Shown: positions 7,517-15,852, counted from the stretch's first letter. The stretch: DNA of 34,606 bases from Fibrobacter sp. (GCA_017550445.1 JAFZOV010000131.1:1-34606); one strand, 5' to 3'. Numbers and translations: made by a program. Notes: generated by a model from the sequence alone, not told the origin.

Positions 7517-7546
7517 CGTCATTGCGAGCGGAGCGCGGCAATCCAT
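7517..7546. repeat. Dispersed imperfect palindrome (ATTGC...GCAAT)
   Basis: GTCATTGCGAGCG-N7-GGCAATCC has arms ATTGC (7521-7525) and GCAAT (7538-7542) and a GC-rich centre. Similar CATTGCGAGC...GCAATCC words recur as intergenic repeats in many bacterial genomes. Only one copy is present here. Confidence 0.5.
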
Positions 7547-7650
7547 CAATGAGAAAAGAAATTTCTTGCAACCTTTCGCTTAACTTAATCATCTAAACGC
7601 AAAAATAACTCAACCCTTAAACACCAACCACCAATCACTGACCACTATCC

Positions 7651-7685
7651 ACTTCCTACTTCCTACTTCCTACTTCCTACTACCT
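7651..7685 (+). repeat. Heptamer tandem repeat ACTTCCT x4 plus one variant
   Basis: Four perfect ACTTCCT units (7651-7678) and one ACTACCT run up to one base before the ATG of the efflux adaptor gene. They occupy the position where a Shine-Dalgarno would be, and none is visible on this strand. A second heptamer (CGTCTCT, about 2.7 units) lies inside the coding region just after the start. Confidence 0.85.
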
Positions 7686-7686
7686 T

Positions 7687-8808
7687 ATGTTCTTTCGTCT
7701 CTCGTCTCTCGTCTTTATCCTCTCCTTGTTGCTCGCCGCCTGTGGTGGTGAATCTGGTGCATCGGGTGGTGCTGCAAAGGGGGCTCCGCAGGGTAAAGGC
7801 GGTCCCGGTGGACCTGGAGGTAAAGGGGGTAAGCCTTCTCGTGTGATTGCGGTGGAAGGCTACATTGCCGAGGCTCATGTGGCACTTAAGTCTTTTACCG
7901 CCATGGCTACGCTTGAGCCGATGAATCATGTGTCTCTTACGGCGGCCATGTCGGGGCGCCTGACGAACCTTTATGCCAAAGATGGCGCTCAGGTGCAAAA
8001 AGGTGCACTCCTTGCAAAAATCGACGATTCCGAACTTCAGGCCCAGCTCAAGCAGGCGGAATCGAACCAGCAACTGGCCCAGCAGAAGTTTGACCGTGTA
8101 AAGGCCCTTTTTGAAAAAGATGGTGTCACCAAGGCGGACATGGAAAGTGCTGAAGCTTCTCTTAAGTCTGCCGAAGCTTCGGTGGAACTGATTAAGGCGC
8201 AAATTGCAAAGACCGAAGTTCGGGCTCCGTTTGCAGGCAAACTTGGATTTGTAGATGTTTCGGTGGGAGCCTGGCTTACCACGGGAACGCCCATTGTCTC
8301 TATTAGCGAAGTGAAAAAATTGAAGGCCAAGTTCGCCTTGCCGCAGCGATATGCCTCTTCTTTGAAGGTGGGCGATGCTGTGGAGCTTCGCGACGAAGAA
8401 CGTGGTGTTTCGGTAAATGGCAAGGTGAAGGCGCTGGAGGCGGCCCTTTCGGAATCCAGCCGTACCCGCCAGATTTTGGTGGAAGTGGACAACGCGAAGG
8501 GTGACTTGTTGGCGGGTTCCTATACCAAGGTGAGTGCTGCCATGCAATCCGGTTTTGCAAAGAGCATTCCGGTGCCTGCCGAGGCCTTGACTCTTGATAA
8601 GGATGGTGCCTACGTTTATGTTGTAAATGACGGTAAGGCAAAAATCAGACATGTAGAAACTGGTCTCCGCACGCCCATTGCTGTGGATGTAGTGAATGGC
8701 CTGGACGAAGGTGATACCGTGATTACCTCGGGGTTGATTAGTCTGCGTGAAGGCGCTTCGGTGCGTATCCGCGAAATTCGCCACAATACCGATTACGAAG
8801 TGGAGTAG
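7687..8808 (+). CDS. RND efflux periplasmic adaptor (membrane fusion protein), lipoprotein
   Basis: A 373-aa adaptor linking an inner-membrane RND pump to an outer-membrane channel. The lipoprotein signal ends LLLAAC with Cys19, followed by a Gly-rich tether (about 20-50). Family elements follow: the biotinyl-lipoyl half SGRLTNLYAKDGAQVQKGALLAKID, a coiled-coil hairpin rich in Ala/Glu/Lys (about 115-175), then the second lipoyl half ending in AKTEVRAPFAGKLG, then beta-barrel and membrane-proximal domains with the typical VPAEAL element. The next gene, 7 bases on, encodes the pump. No TolC-like gene is nearby. The start ATG has no Shine-Dalgarno and sits directly after a heptamer repeat. Drug or metal specificity cannot be told. 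Confidence 0.92.
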   Translation: MFFRLSSLVFILSLLLAACGGESGASGGAAKGAPQGKGGPGGPGGKGGKPSRVIAVEGYIAEAHVALKSFTAMATLEPMNHVSLTAAMSGRLTNLYAKDGAQVQKGALLAKIDDSELQAQLKQAESNQQLAQQKFDRVKALFEKDGVTKADMESAEASLKSAEASVELIKAQIAKTEVRAPFAGKLGFVDVSVGAWLTTGTPIVSISEVKKLKAKFALPQRYASSLKVGDAVELRDEERGVSVNGKVKALEAALSESSRTRQILVEVDNAKGDLLAGSYTKVSAAMQSGFAKSIPVPAEALTLDKDGAYVYVVNDGKAKIRHVETGLRTPIAVDVVNGLDEGDTVITSGLISLREGASVRIREIRHNTDYEVE

Positions 8809-8815
8809 GTGAGCG

Positions 8816-11800
8816 ATGAGTGTAGCGAACCTTTCCGTCCGTCGCCCGGTACTCATGACCGTGATGGCGCTGGTGATTATTTTGCTCGGTGCATTTGGTG
8901 CATCGAACTTGGGCGTACGCGAATACCCAAACGTTGACTATCCGCTCATTCAGGTGCGTACTTCTTACCCTGGCGCAAATGCGGCAGTGGTCGAAGCTGA
9001 GGTCACCGAAATCTTGGAAGCCTCCATCAACAGTGCTTCGGGCATCAAGACGCTTACTTCCACGAGCCGCGATGGATTTTCGTTCATCAATATTGAATTT
9101 GAAACGGGCATGGATTTGGAAGCTGCGGCGAATGAAATCCGCGACCGCGTGAGCCGCGTGCGCCGCAGGCTCCCGGATGATGTGGACGAGCCGACGGTTT
9201 ACAAGTCCGATAGCGATAACGACCCGATTCTCATGGTGAGCCTCGTGAGCGACAAGCTTGATCCGATGGAAGTGTCGGAGCTTGCGAACAATTTTGTCAA
9301 GGAACGCTTGCAGACGATTAACGGTGTGTCCGAAGTCGCCATCTGGGGTGAAAAACGCCCCACGGTGCGCCTGTGGATTGATCCGGTGCGCATGCAGGCT
9401 TTGGGCGTTTCCGGTGCCGAAATGTCGGCGGCTCTCAAAAAGGGAAACCTGGAATTACCTTCGGGTTCTATCGAAGGTAGCGAAACATCGCTTTCGATTC
9501 GTACGCTCGGTCGCATTCTCGATCCGAAGGCTTTTGAAAATATTGCGGTGAAAACGGCTGCGGATGGCACCGTCATTCGCATTTCGGATGTGGCGGATAT
9601 TCATTACGAACCCAAGGATACGCGTACGGGTTTTAGACGCAACGGCAAGAATTCCATTACGCTTGCCCTGATGGCGCAACCCGGTTCAAATCACGTTGAA
9701 ATTGCCAATGAATTCTACAAGCGCGTCGAAGACATCCGCCGTGAAATTCCCGAAGGCATTGACGTTCTTTATGGCCGCGATACTTCTATCAATATCCGTG
9801 CTTCGATTAAAGAAGTGGTGGAGACGATTTTCATTGCATTCCTTTTGGTGATTGCGATTATCTTTGCGTTCTTGCGTGAAGGACGCACGACGCTTATCCC
9901 GATGGTGGTGGTGCCGGTGTCGGTGATCGGTAGCTTTTTTGTGCTTTACTTGTGCGGATTCTCCATTAACGTGCTGACTCTCCTTGCGATGGTCTTGGCG
10001 ATTGGCCTTGTGGTGGATGATGCCATTGTGATTGTAGAAAACATTTACCACAAGATTGAAAAGGGGATGACTCCGAAGCAGGCCGCGGTTGCGGGTACGA
10101 ACGAAATCTTTTTTGCCGTGATTGCGACTTCTGTGGTGCTGATGGCTGTGTTTGTGCCGGTGCTTGCTCTGGGCGGCACGACAGGTCTTTTGTTCCGTGA
10201 ATTCGTGGCGGTGATGATTGGTACGGTGTTTCTTTCTACGACGTGTGCCTTGACACTTTCGCCGATGCTTTGCTCCAAGTTCCTGAGCCATCAAAAGCAG
10301 GGCTGGTTCTTCCGCGTGACGGAGCCGTTCTTCGATGGCATGAACCGTGTTTATGCGGTGCTTCTTGGTGGTTTCCTTAGAATGCGCCTGCTCCTGTTCC
10401 CGATTGTGGCGGCTCTTTTACTTGCGGCTTATTTCTGCTTTAACAACATGAGTAGCGAAATGGCTCCGACCGAAGATTCTAACGCGGTGATGGTGAACTT
10501 GAATATGCCCGAAGGCGTGACGCTGACGCGTACCAAGCGCATGGCAGATGCTTTCGCCGAAGAGGTCCTTTCGATTCTTGATAGCAACGAATATACCGAA
10601 TTTCAGGCGGGTGCGTGGAATGCGGGTAATTCGAGAATGCGCCTGACCTTGAATGACAACAAGAAGGCGCGTCGCCCGCAGAGTGTGATTGCTCGCGAAA
10701 TCCAGCTACTCGGTAACGAATATCCCGACTTGCGCGTGATGGTATTTGAACCGCAGAGCATCAGTACGCAGCGCGGCGGGCTCCCGGTGCAGTTTGTGTT
10801 GCAGGCTCCGAATATTGAAATTCTGCGTACCCTTGTTCCCAAGTTCGAAGAAGAAGCGAGCAAGAGTCACGTGTTCAGCGTGGTGAATACGAACCTGCGC
10901 TTTACTAAGCCGGAACTCCACATCGAAATCCTGCGCGACAAGGCCAATGAAGAAGGGGTGTCGGTGAATGACATCGCACAGGCGGTGCAACTAGCCATTA
11001 GCGATCAGAGTTACGGTGAATTCTACAAGGATGGCCGCCAGTACGATATTATCGGAGCGGTAGGGTATCAGTATCGCAGCACTCCCGAAAACATTTCGAT
11101 GCTTACGGTCAAGAACCGTAAGGGCGAACTGGTGAGCCTTGACAACTTTATCCGCTTTAGCGAACAGTCCGCATCGCCGTCGCTGCCGCGATTTAACCGA
11201 TTTAGTGCTGCGACTATCCAGGCGGGCCTTGTGCCGGGTAAGACGATTGGCGACGGCGTCGAAGAAATGCGCCGTATTGCAAAGCACCTGTTGAAGGATT
11301 ATCCGAATGTGAGTACGGCTTTGAGCGGTTCTTCCAAGGAGTTCGAAGAAAGCTCCAGTGGACTTTATATCGTATTCCTCTTGGCGCTTGCACTGGTGTT
11401 TCTGGTGCTGGCGGGGCAGTTTGAAAGTTTCCGCGCCCCCTTCGTTATTTTCTTTACGGTGCCGCTGGCATTGGCGGGTGCGCTTACATGCTTGTTCGTG
11501 ACGGGGCAGACGCTGAATATCTTTAGCGAAATCGCACTGATTCTGTTGATTGCACTTGTGACGAAGAACGGTATCTTGATTGTGGAATTTGCGAATCAGA
11601 TTGCAGCGAATACCGGCTGCAGCAAGCTGGAGGCGGCTCGGCTGGCGGCGGAACGCCGCTTTCGCCCAATTCTGATGACTAGCCTTTCGACGGTATTGGG
11701 CGCCGTGCCCTTGATTCTCACGGGCACCCCGAGCCGTATTGCCATGGGCATTGCCATCGCGGGCGGCCTTACTTTTGCCACATTCATGACTCTTTTTATT

Positions 11801-11875
11801 GTGCCTGCAGCTTATAGCTTCTTTGCAGGCAAGGTCGAAGCGACAAATACTACCGATGCCAGCAAGATGGCGTAA
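8816..11875 (+). CDS. RND-family efflux pump, inner-membrane transporter (AcrB/MdtB-like)
   Basis: A 1019-aa proton-driven pump of the HAE1 type. The N-terminal TM1 leader RRPVLMTVMALVIILLGAFG and REYPNVDYP..V.T.YPGA are typical. Two large periplasmic loops lie between TM1-2 and TM7-8. TM4 carries the proton-relay pair in AIGLVVDDAIVIVENI. The second half repeats the fold, with ALVTKNGILIVEFANQ in TM10 and the RFRPILMTSLSTVLGAVPL segment. The length is normal and the frame is intact. It works with the adaptor encoded just upstream. The outer-membrane partner must be elsewhere. The gene is probably terminated or attenuated before the AAA+ gene, 43 bases on, but no strong hairpin is seen. Confidence 0.95.
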   Translation: MSVANLSVRRPVLMTVMALVIILLGAFGASNLGVREYPNVDYPLIQVRTSYPGANAAVVEAEVTEILEASINSASGIKTLTSTSRDGFSFINIEFETGMDLEAAANEIRDRVSRVRRRLPDDVDEPTVYKSDSDNDPILMVSLVSDKLDPMEVSELANNFVKERLQTINGVSEVAIWGEKRPTVRLWIDPVRMQALGVSGAEMSAALKKGNLELPSGSIEGSETSLSIRTLGRILDPKAFENIAVKTAADGTVIRISDVADIHYEPKDTRTGFRRNGKNSITLALMAQPGSNHVEIANEFYKRVEDIRREIPEGIDVLYGRDTSINIRASIKEVVETIFIAFLLVIAIIFAFLREGRTTLIPMVVVPVSVIGSFFVLYLCGFSINVLTLLAMVLAIGLVVDDAIVIVENIYHKIEKGMTPKQAAVAGTNEIFFAVIATSVVLMAVFVPVLALGGTTGLLFREFVAVMIGTVFLSTTCALTLSPMLCSKFLSHQKQGWFFRVTEPFFDGMNRVYAVLLGGFLRMRLLLFPIVAALLLAAYFCFNNMSSEMAPTEDSNAVMVNLNMPEGVTLTRTKRMADAFAEEVLSILDSNEYTEFQAGAWNAGNSRMRLTLNDNKKARRPQSVIAREIQLLGNEYPDLRVMVFEPQSISTQRGGLPVQFVLQAPNIEILRTLVPKFEEEASKSHVFSVVNTNLRFTKPELHIEILRDKANEEGVSVNDIAQAVQLAISDQSYGEFYKDGRQYDIIGAVGYQYRSTPENISMLTVKNRKGELVSLDNFIRFSEQSASPSLPRFNRFSAATIQAGLVPGKTIGDGVEEMRRIAKHLLKDYPNVSTALSGSSKEFEESSSGLYIVFLLALALVFLVLAGQFESFRAPFVIFFTVPLALAGALTCLFVTGQTLNIFSEIALILLIALVTKNGILIVEFANQIAANTGCSKLEAARLAAERRFRPILMTSLSTVLGAVPLILTGTPSRIAMGIAIAGGLTFATFMTLFIVPAAYSFFAGKVEATNTTDASKMA

Positions 11876-11918
11876 TCCAAATTTTTAATCTTGCTAAAAT
11901 TTTCTTACATTTAGAGCT

Positions 11919-13190
11919 ATGAGCTCTATTAAGAAAATCTTGTGCCTGATAATGGTCGCTACATTGGGAATTTTGATTAGCCTTGTAGGTGCAATCCCGT
12001 TTTATCCCGTGTCTTGGGGCATGAGTATCGCTCTTTTAGTGCTAGCGGTTATTCAGCTGGTTTATTTCCTAACGATTGAAAATGCGGATCTCGATTGTGC
12101 CTTGCGCAAATGGGAAATGGTTGCCTTCTGTTCTGTGGCAATCCCTGTAGCTGCAGTCCTTGTTTCAAGAGATTTGGATGTTTCCGCTCCGGTGGCGTTG
12201 ATTTCGGTTTCAAAGAACTTGTGCTTTTGGTTGTTTCCGGTGGAATTGCTGCTGTTCAAACGTTTGACTATGGCAGGTCCCGTTGCTGCAGCCCCTGCGG
12301 CGGTCAAACCTCAAAAGCCGGGTATAGCCAAAGCAGAGCAACAAGTCAAGGCGTTTGTCAAGAATAAAATTGGCCGGTTTACTTTGTCCAAAGCGGATAG
12401 AGAATTGTATTCTTTGGTTGGCCTTGCTTCGGTAAAAAAAGAAATTCTGTCTTTGAAAAACATGATTGTGGCTCAAAATAAAAGAGCCTCGGCGGGGCTT
12501 CCTTCGATTCCCATGTCCTATCATTGCGTGTTTACCGGAAATCCTGGAACCGGTAAAACGACGGTCGCGAGGATCGTGGCCGAGATATATAAGGACCTGG
12601 GAATTCTCGAAAAAGGACATCTGGTGGAATGTGACCGTTCCGCCCTTGTCGCAGGTTATACGGGCCAAACGGCAATCAAGACCAATGAAGTCATAGACAA
12701 GGCTCTCGATGGCGTTCTCTTTATTGATGAGGCTTACACCCTTGCCCGTAACGATGGTCAGGATCCATTTGGTCAAGAAGCTATTGATACGCTTTTGAAG
12801 CGAATGGAAGATGACCGTAGTCGCCTGGTCGTGATTGTGGCTGGTTATACAGACGAGATGAAGTCTTTTATCGAAAGCAATCCGGGCTTGTCTTCCCGCT
12901 TTAACCGTTATATTGAATTCCCTGATTATAGCGAGGCGGAATTGCTTGAAATCTTTAAGCGCCTTGCCGAAAAACAAAAGTTGGAACTGTCCCCGGAATT
13001 TGAAAATGCATTAAAGGCGCTGTTCTCCCATGTTATTGCCAAAGGAGATTCTTCTTTTGGCAATGGTCGCGGTGTGCGCAATTTGTACGAGAAAACCCTT
13101 GTGAACCAGGCGAATCGCTTGGCGCAAAAGGATTATAGCGTTTCGGATTTGATGAAACTTTTGCCTGAAGATTTACCTAGCGATTGCTAG
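11919..13190 (+). CDS. Membrane-anchored AAA+ ATPase (CbbX/SpoVK-like)
   Basis: A 423-aa protein with four N-terminal hydrophobic segments (about 6-28, 34-52, 68-83, 96-115), an Ala/Pro/Lys linker, then one AAA+ domain. Visible motifs are Walker A GNPGTGKTT (207-215), pore-loop-like VAGYTG (244-249), Walker B VLFIDE (266-271), sensor-1 region VVIVAGYTDEM, and the arginine-finger element NPGLSSRFNR (321-330). The domain closely follows the CbbX/SpoVK family, which remodels proteins, but those relatives lack this membrane part. Its target is unknown. TACATT (11906-11911) lies seven bases before the ATG, so the mRNA may be nearly leaderless. It converges on the DivIC-like gene with only three bases between the stops. 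Confidence 0.85.
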   Translation: MSSIKKILCLIMVATLGILISLVGAIPFYPVSWGMSIALLVLAVIQLVYFLTIENADLDCALRKWEMVAFCSVAIPVAAVLVSRDLDVSAPVALISVSKNLCFWLFPVELLLFKRLTMAGPVAAAPAAVKPQKPGIAKAEQQVKAFVKNKIGRFTLSKADRELYSLVGLASVKKEILSLKNMIVAQNKRASAGLPSIPMSYHCVFTGNPGTGKTTVARIVAEIYKDLGILEKGHLVECDRSALVAGYTGQTAIKTNEVIDKALDGVLFIDEAYTLARNDGQDPFGQEAIDTLLKRMEDDRSRLVVIVAGYTDEMKSFIESNPGLSSRFNRYIEFPDYSEAELLEIFKRLAEKQKLELSPEFENALKALFSHVIAKGDSSFGNGRGVRNLYEKTLVNQANRLAQKDYSVSDLMKLLPEDLPSDC

Positions 13191-13193
13191 GCC

Positions 13194-13478
13194 TTACTTT
13201 ACCATTTGGAAAACTCGTTCTCCCTTGCGGCTCATGCCGTAACGGGTTCGCAACAGGTCTTCTTTGTACAAAGAGTCTTTTTTGAGGCGTTCAATTTCCA
13301 GATTGCAGGAATCGATGGCGTGCTGCAGCGAGTCAATTTGATACTGGTACATCTCGATATCGTGCGCAATCTTATGCTGTTGCTTCAAGCTGTTTTTACC
13401 GAACATCAACTGCGAAACGACCGCCGCTACCGTGAGGGCTGCCACAAGCAGGATGACCCAGAAAAAACGCTTGTTCAC
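13194..13478 (-). CDS. Septum formation initiator family protein (DivIC/FtsB-like)
   Basis: A 94-aa single-pass membrane protein. It has a short cytoplasmic N-terminus, one helix (about 6-24), a coiled coil with heptads of Leu/Ile (about 30-68), then the family's C-terminal element DLLRTRYGMSRKGERVF, equivalent to E-IAREELG-V-PGE-V. Relatives bridge early and late divisome proteins (with FtsL/FtsQ). The start is GTG at 13478, with GGAG about nine bases upstream inside the end of dprA; it lies one base past the dprA stop. The assignment rests on size, topology and the C-terminal motif. Confidence 0.8.
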   Translation of the reverse strand: MNKRFFWVILLVAALTVAAVVSQLMFGKNSLKQQHKIAHDIEMYQYQIDSLQHAIDSCNLEIERLKKDSLYKEDLLRTRYGMSRKGERVFQMVK

Positions 13479-13479
13479 G

Positions 13480-14394
13480 TCAAGTTGCTCCGTTAAAGTA
13501 GAACTGGAAATTGTCCGGGGTCTCGACTAGCCCCGAAAGTTCTAACTCTGTTAATATAGCTAATATATTGTTGGGCTTAAGGTTACATTCGTTCTGCAAC
13601 TCCTGAAATGTCTTCTTGAATCCGTTGAATTGTTTAAATAGGTAAAGGGCTTCGCTTGAAAGGTTGCAACCGGCGGCCTCGATTTGGTTGAGGCTGACTG
13701 CGGCTGGCTTTTCGGATGTCGTCTTTGTCTTGGGAATTCCGGCGACGGTGCGCAGGCTTTCGGGGATAAAGACGGGCTTGGCTTTTCCTTGGTCCAGGTA
13801 TAGGTTTGGGCCTGCGGCGTTTTCGCTATCGAAGTCCCCGGGAACGGCTATTAGAAGCTTGTTTTCTTGCAGGCAATAGTCGGCGGTAATGAGGGCTCCG
13901 CCTTTAACTTTACTTTGTACCAAAACTGTGGCGCGACTGAGTCCGCTGATAATTCTGTTGCGGGCAGGAAAGTTTCCTTTGAAAGAGGGAAAGTCTTCTT
14001 CGTATTCGGTCATGATGCAACCTCCTGCCTCGATAATGCGGTGGGCAAGCGTTGCTCGGTCTCCGGGAATAGGAACATTGATTCCTTGGGCGATTACGGC
14101 AATAGTCGGAATCCCGAAATCGAGTGCGGCTTCATGGCAATAGGAATCGATTCCTTGGGCAAGTCCAGAAATTACCACGGCTTGGGTTCCTTGCAGCGAC
14201 TTGACCAAACGCCGACAAAGTTCCCGTGCAGAACTGGTGGGTCGCCGGGTTCCTACCATGGCGATTCCGATGCCATCTTTTGCAGGCAATGTTCCGCGGT
14301 AGTACAGTAAGTTTGGCGCGAATCTGGATTCCCTGAGCGAAAGCGGAAAATGTTCAGGTTCAAGTGTTTTGTACTTTCTATCTTTGTCTGTCAT
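13480..14394 (-). CDS. dprA: DNA-processing protein DprA (Smf)
   Basis: A 304-aa protein that loads RecA on incoming single-stranded DNA during transformation. The Rossmann-like domain has GIAMVGTRRP, ISGLAQGIDSYCHEAAL, the glycine-rich IAVIAQGI and the signature FPARNRIISGLS, then VKGGALITADYCLQENK and AVPGDFDSENAAGPN. A C-terminal winged-helix (DML1-like) domain covers about residues 230-304. The start ATG at 14394 has AAGGA seven bases upstream; a longer in-frame extension to 14466 lies inside mazG and is unlikely. Its start codon overlaps that of divergent mazG (CATG). Downstream lies the DivIC-like gene. Confidence 0.93.
   Translation of the reverse strand: MTDKDRKYKTLEPEHFPLSLRESRFAPNLLYYRGTLPAKDGIGIAMVGTRRPTSSARELCRRLVKSLQGTQAVVISGLAQGIDSYCHEAALDFGIPTIAVIAQGINVPIPGDRATLAHRIIEAGGCIMTEYEEDFPSFKGNFPARNRIISGLSRATVLVQSKVKGGALITADYCLQENKLLIAVPGDFDSENAAGPNLYLDQGKAKPVFIPESLRTVAGIPKTKTTSEKPAAVSLNQIEAAGCNLSSEALYLFKQFNGFKKTFQELQNECNLKPNNILAILTELELSGLVETPDNFQFYFNGAT
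14379..14386 (+). promoter_or_regulatory. Core promoter box TATCTTTG of mazG
   Basis: The 8-mer is identical to the box upstream of fusA and fits TAnnTTTG. It ends six bases before the mazG ATG (14393), predicting a leader of only about two bases. No good -35 is seen at the usual distance. The box lies inside the 5' end of dprA on the other strand. Confidence 0.5.
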
Positions 14395-15199
14395 GAAATA
14401 TTCCTTTGAAGATTTGGTGAAAATCATGGCGACCCTCCGCTCCCCGGAAGGTTGCCCTTGGGACAAGCAACAGACACATCAGTCGCTGCTCCCGTATTTG
14501 GTCGAAGAATCCCATGAATACATCGATGCCGCCCAGGCAAACGACAAGGCTCACATGGCCGAAGAATTAGGCGATGTCTTGTTCCAGGTGGTGTTCCATT
14601 CCCAGGTTGCCAAAGAAAACGGCGATTTTTCTATCGACGATGTGGTGCAGGGAATCTGCGAAAAAATGATCCGGCGCCATCCGCATGTTTTTGGCGATGC
14701 GAAGGTTGATGATTCGAAAGGCGTTGTCCGCCAGTGGGAACGCATCAAGGCGCAAGAAAAAAACAATCTAAAAATGCAAGGCAAGTCCGCTATGGACAAA
14801 GTAAGCAAAAGCTTGCCGACGCTTGCCCGTGCCCAAGAGCTTCAGCGTCGTGCTGCCAAAGTGAGCTTTGACTGGACCGAGGCCGAACCTGTCTTTGACA
14901 AGGCTGTGGAAGAATTTAGTGAATTTCGCGCCGAAATGCAAGCGGTTTCGCCGGAAAATCGCAATGTAGAGCGCATGGAAGATGAATTCGGCGATATCAT
15001 GTTCAGCCTTGTTAATGTGGCGCGACATTGTGGCTTTAATGCGGCTCTCGCGTTGGAACGCGCTAATTCCAAGTTCGAACGTCGCTTCCGCATTGTAGAG
15101 CAGATGGCTCACGATCAAGGCAAAGAAATGAAGGACGTTGGCCTCGAAGGCTTGCAAGAACTCTGGAAACAAGCGAAGACGGCTTCGAAGTCGTTCTAA
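14393..15199 (+). CDS. mazG: Nucleoside triphosphate pyrophosphohydrolase MazG
   Basis: A 268-aa house-cleaning enzyme that hydrolyses NTPs to NMP and PPi. It begins with the family block LRSPEGCPWDKQQTHQSLLPYLVEE and has two MazG repeats: EESHEY..EELGDVLFQVVFH in the first, and EDEFGDIMFSLVNVARH in the second, with the acidic residues that bind Mg. KMIRRHPHVFGD is also diagnostic. The start at 14393 gives an N-terminus matching E. coli MazG; the eight extra codons upstream would overlap the promoter box. It is divergent from dprA with the two start codons overlapping by two bases, so both promoters must lie within or next to the other gene. Confidence 0.95.
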   Translation: MKYSFEDLVKIMATLRSPEGCPWDKQQTHQSLLPYLVEESHEYIDAAQANDKAHMAEELGDVLFQVVFHSQVAKENGDFSIDDVVQGICEKMIRRHPHVFGDAKVDDSKGVVRQWERIKAQEKNNLKMQGKSAMDKVSKSLPTLARAQELQRRAAKVSFDWTEAEPVFDKAVEEFSEFRAEMQAVSPENRNVERMEDEFGDIMFSLVNVARHCGFNAALALERANSKFERRFRIVEQMAHDQGKEMKDVGLEGLQELWKQAKTASKSF

Positions 15200-15274
15200 T
15201 TTGGAGCATTCCAACTTGGAACATGATTTTTGAGAAAATTTATTCGCAAGCTGTGATTCCGAGGTATATTAAAT

Positions 15275-15407
15275 GATGTGCTTCCAGTCCATTCTGATTT
15301 AGCGAAGGGATGCTGGAGCAAATCACGGGGTAGAATAGACCGGAAGCACGCTTGTTTTCTTCTAATTCCACTGATCCCTCAAGGCGCTCGCCTTGAGGGA
15401 TTTTTTG
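15275..15407 (+). ncRNA. Candidate structured small RNA with terminator
   Basis: GTGCTTCC (15278-15285) pairs with GGAAGCAC (15342-15349). Nested inside are ATTCT/AGAAT and GATTT/AAATC, giving a long interrupted hairpin of about 72 nt. A strong terminator follows (15374-15407), and a -10-like TATATT lies at 15265-15270, where transcription would start near 15277. No reading frame fits. It does not match 6S, 4.5S (SRP), tmRNA, RNase P or the common riboswitches as far as I can recognise. It could act in trans or be the remnant of a leader. Confidence 0.5.
15374..15407 (+). terminator. Strong intrinsic terminator
   Basis: ATCCCTCAAGGCG pairs with CGCCTTGAGGGAT across a tight loop near CTC and is followed by six T. 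It ends the candidate small RNA, and any read-through from mazG. Confidence 0.9.
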
Positions 15408-15518
15408 TTATAAGTGACTAAAATATGTGAATTTTCCAACTTAGATGTCAATTTTTGGTCAAACTAGACCTTTTGGTCGTTTTGGGGTGACAAAAATGCT
15501 TTTTTTAAGGCGTGCGTG

Positions 15519-15786
15519 CATATAAAACAGCGAAATGACTTGATTTATATGTATCGTTTTGTGAAAAAAGCCCTTTTTTATGGTTCTGACTGGTTGACCA
15601 TGCATATAAAAGGCGTCTCTTGTTTGAATTTATATGCATTTTTTATTTTATATATTGATTAGCTTGTTTGTGAAATCGAGTTTTGTACATATAAATGTTT
15701 TGCTTTTCAAAATTTATATGAGTGGCGTTATAAAAAGAACTCGCTTATAAGCATATAAATCAATCGCTTGATGCGAATTTATATGC
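15519..15786. repeat. Array of four CATATAAA / TTTATATG dyads
   Basis: Four inverted repeats occur in a gene-free stretch: 15519-15526 with 15544-15551; 15600-15610 with 15629-15639 (11-base perfect arms ATGCATATAAA); 15688-15695 with 15713-15720; 15751-15759 with 15778-15786. The arm is always CATATAAA, and the space between arms is always 17 or 18 bases although its sequence differs. Dyads one and two and dyads two and three are each separated by about 48 bases, dyads three and four by 30. They lie between the terminators of the small RNA and of fusA, so no promoter or gene is nearby. Confidence 0.85.
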
Positions 15787-15852
15787 ATTGAGTAACCTAA
15801 ACCCCTGCAAAGTCCGGTTAAATCGAGTAAAATGATTTCGGAGCGGATGCCG

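Noticed and set aside
15275..15350. SRP (4.5S) RNA or 6S RNA
   Set aside because: The GACCGGAAGCA word resembles part of SRP domain IV, but the conserved symmetric-loop sequence and the second strand are missing, and it is too short for 6S.
15519..15786. CRISPR array
   Set aside because: The repeated unit is an inverted pair with variable inner sequence and uneven distances, not identical direct repeats with regular spacers, and no cas genes are present.
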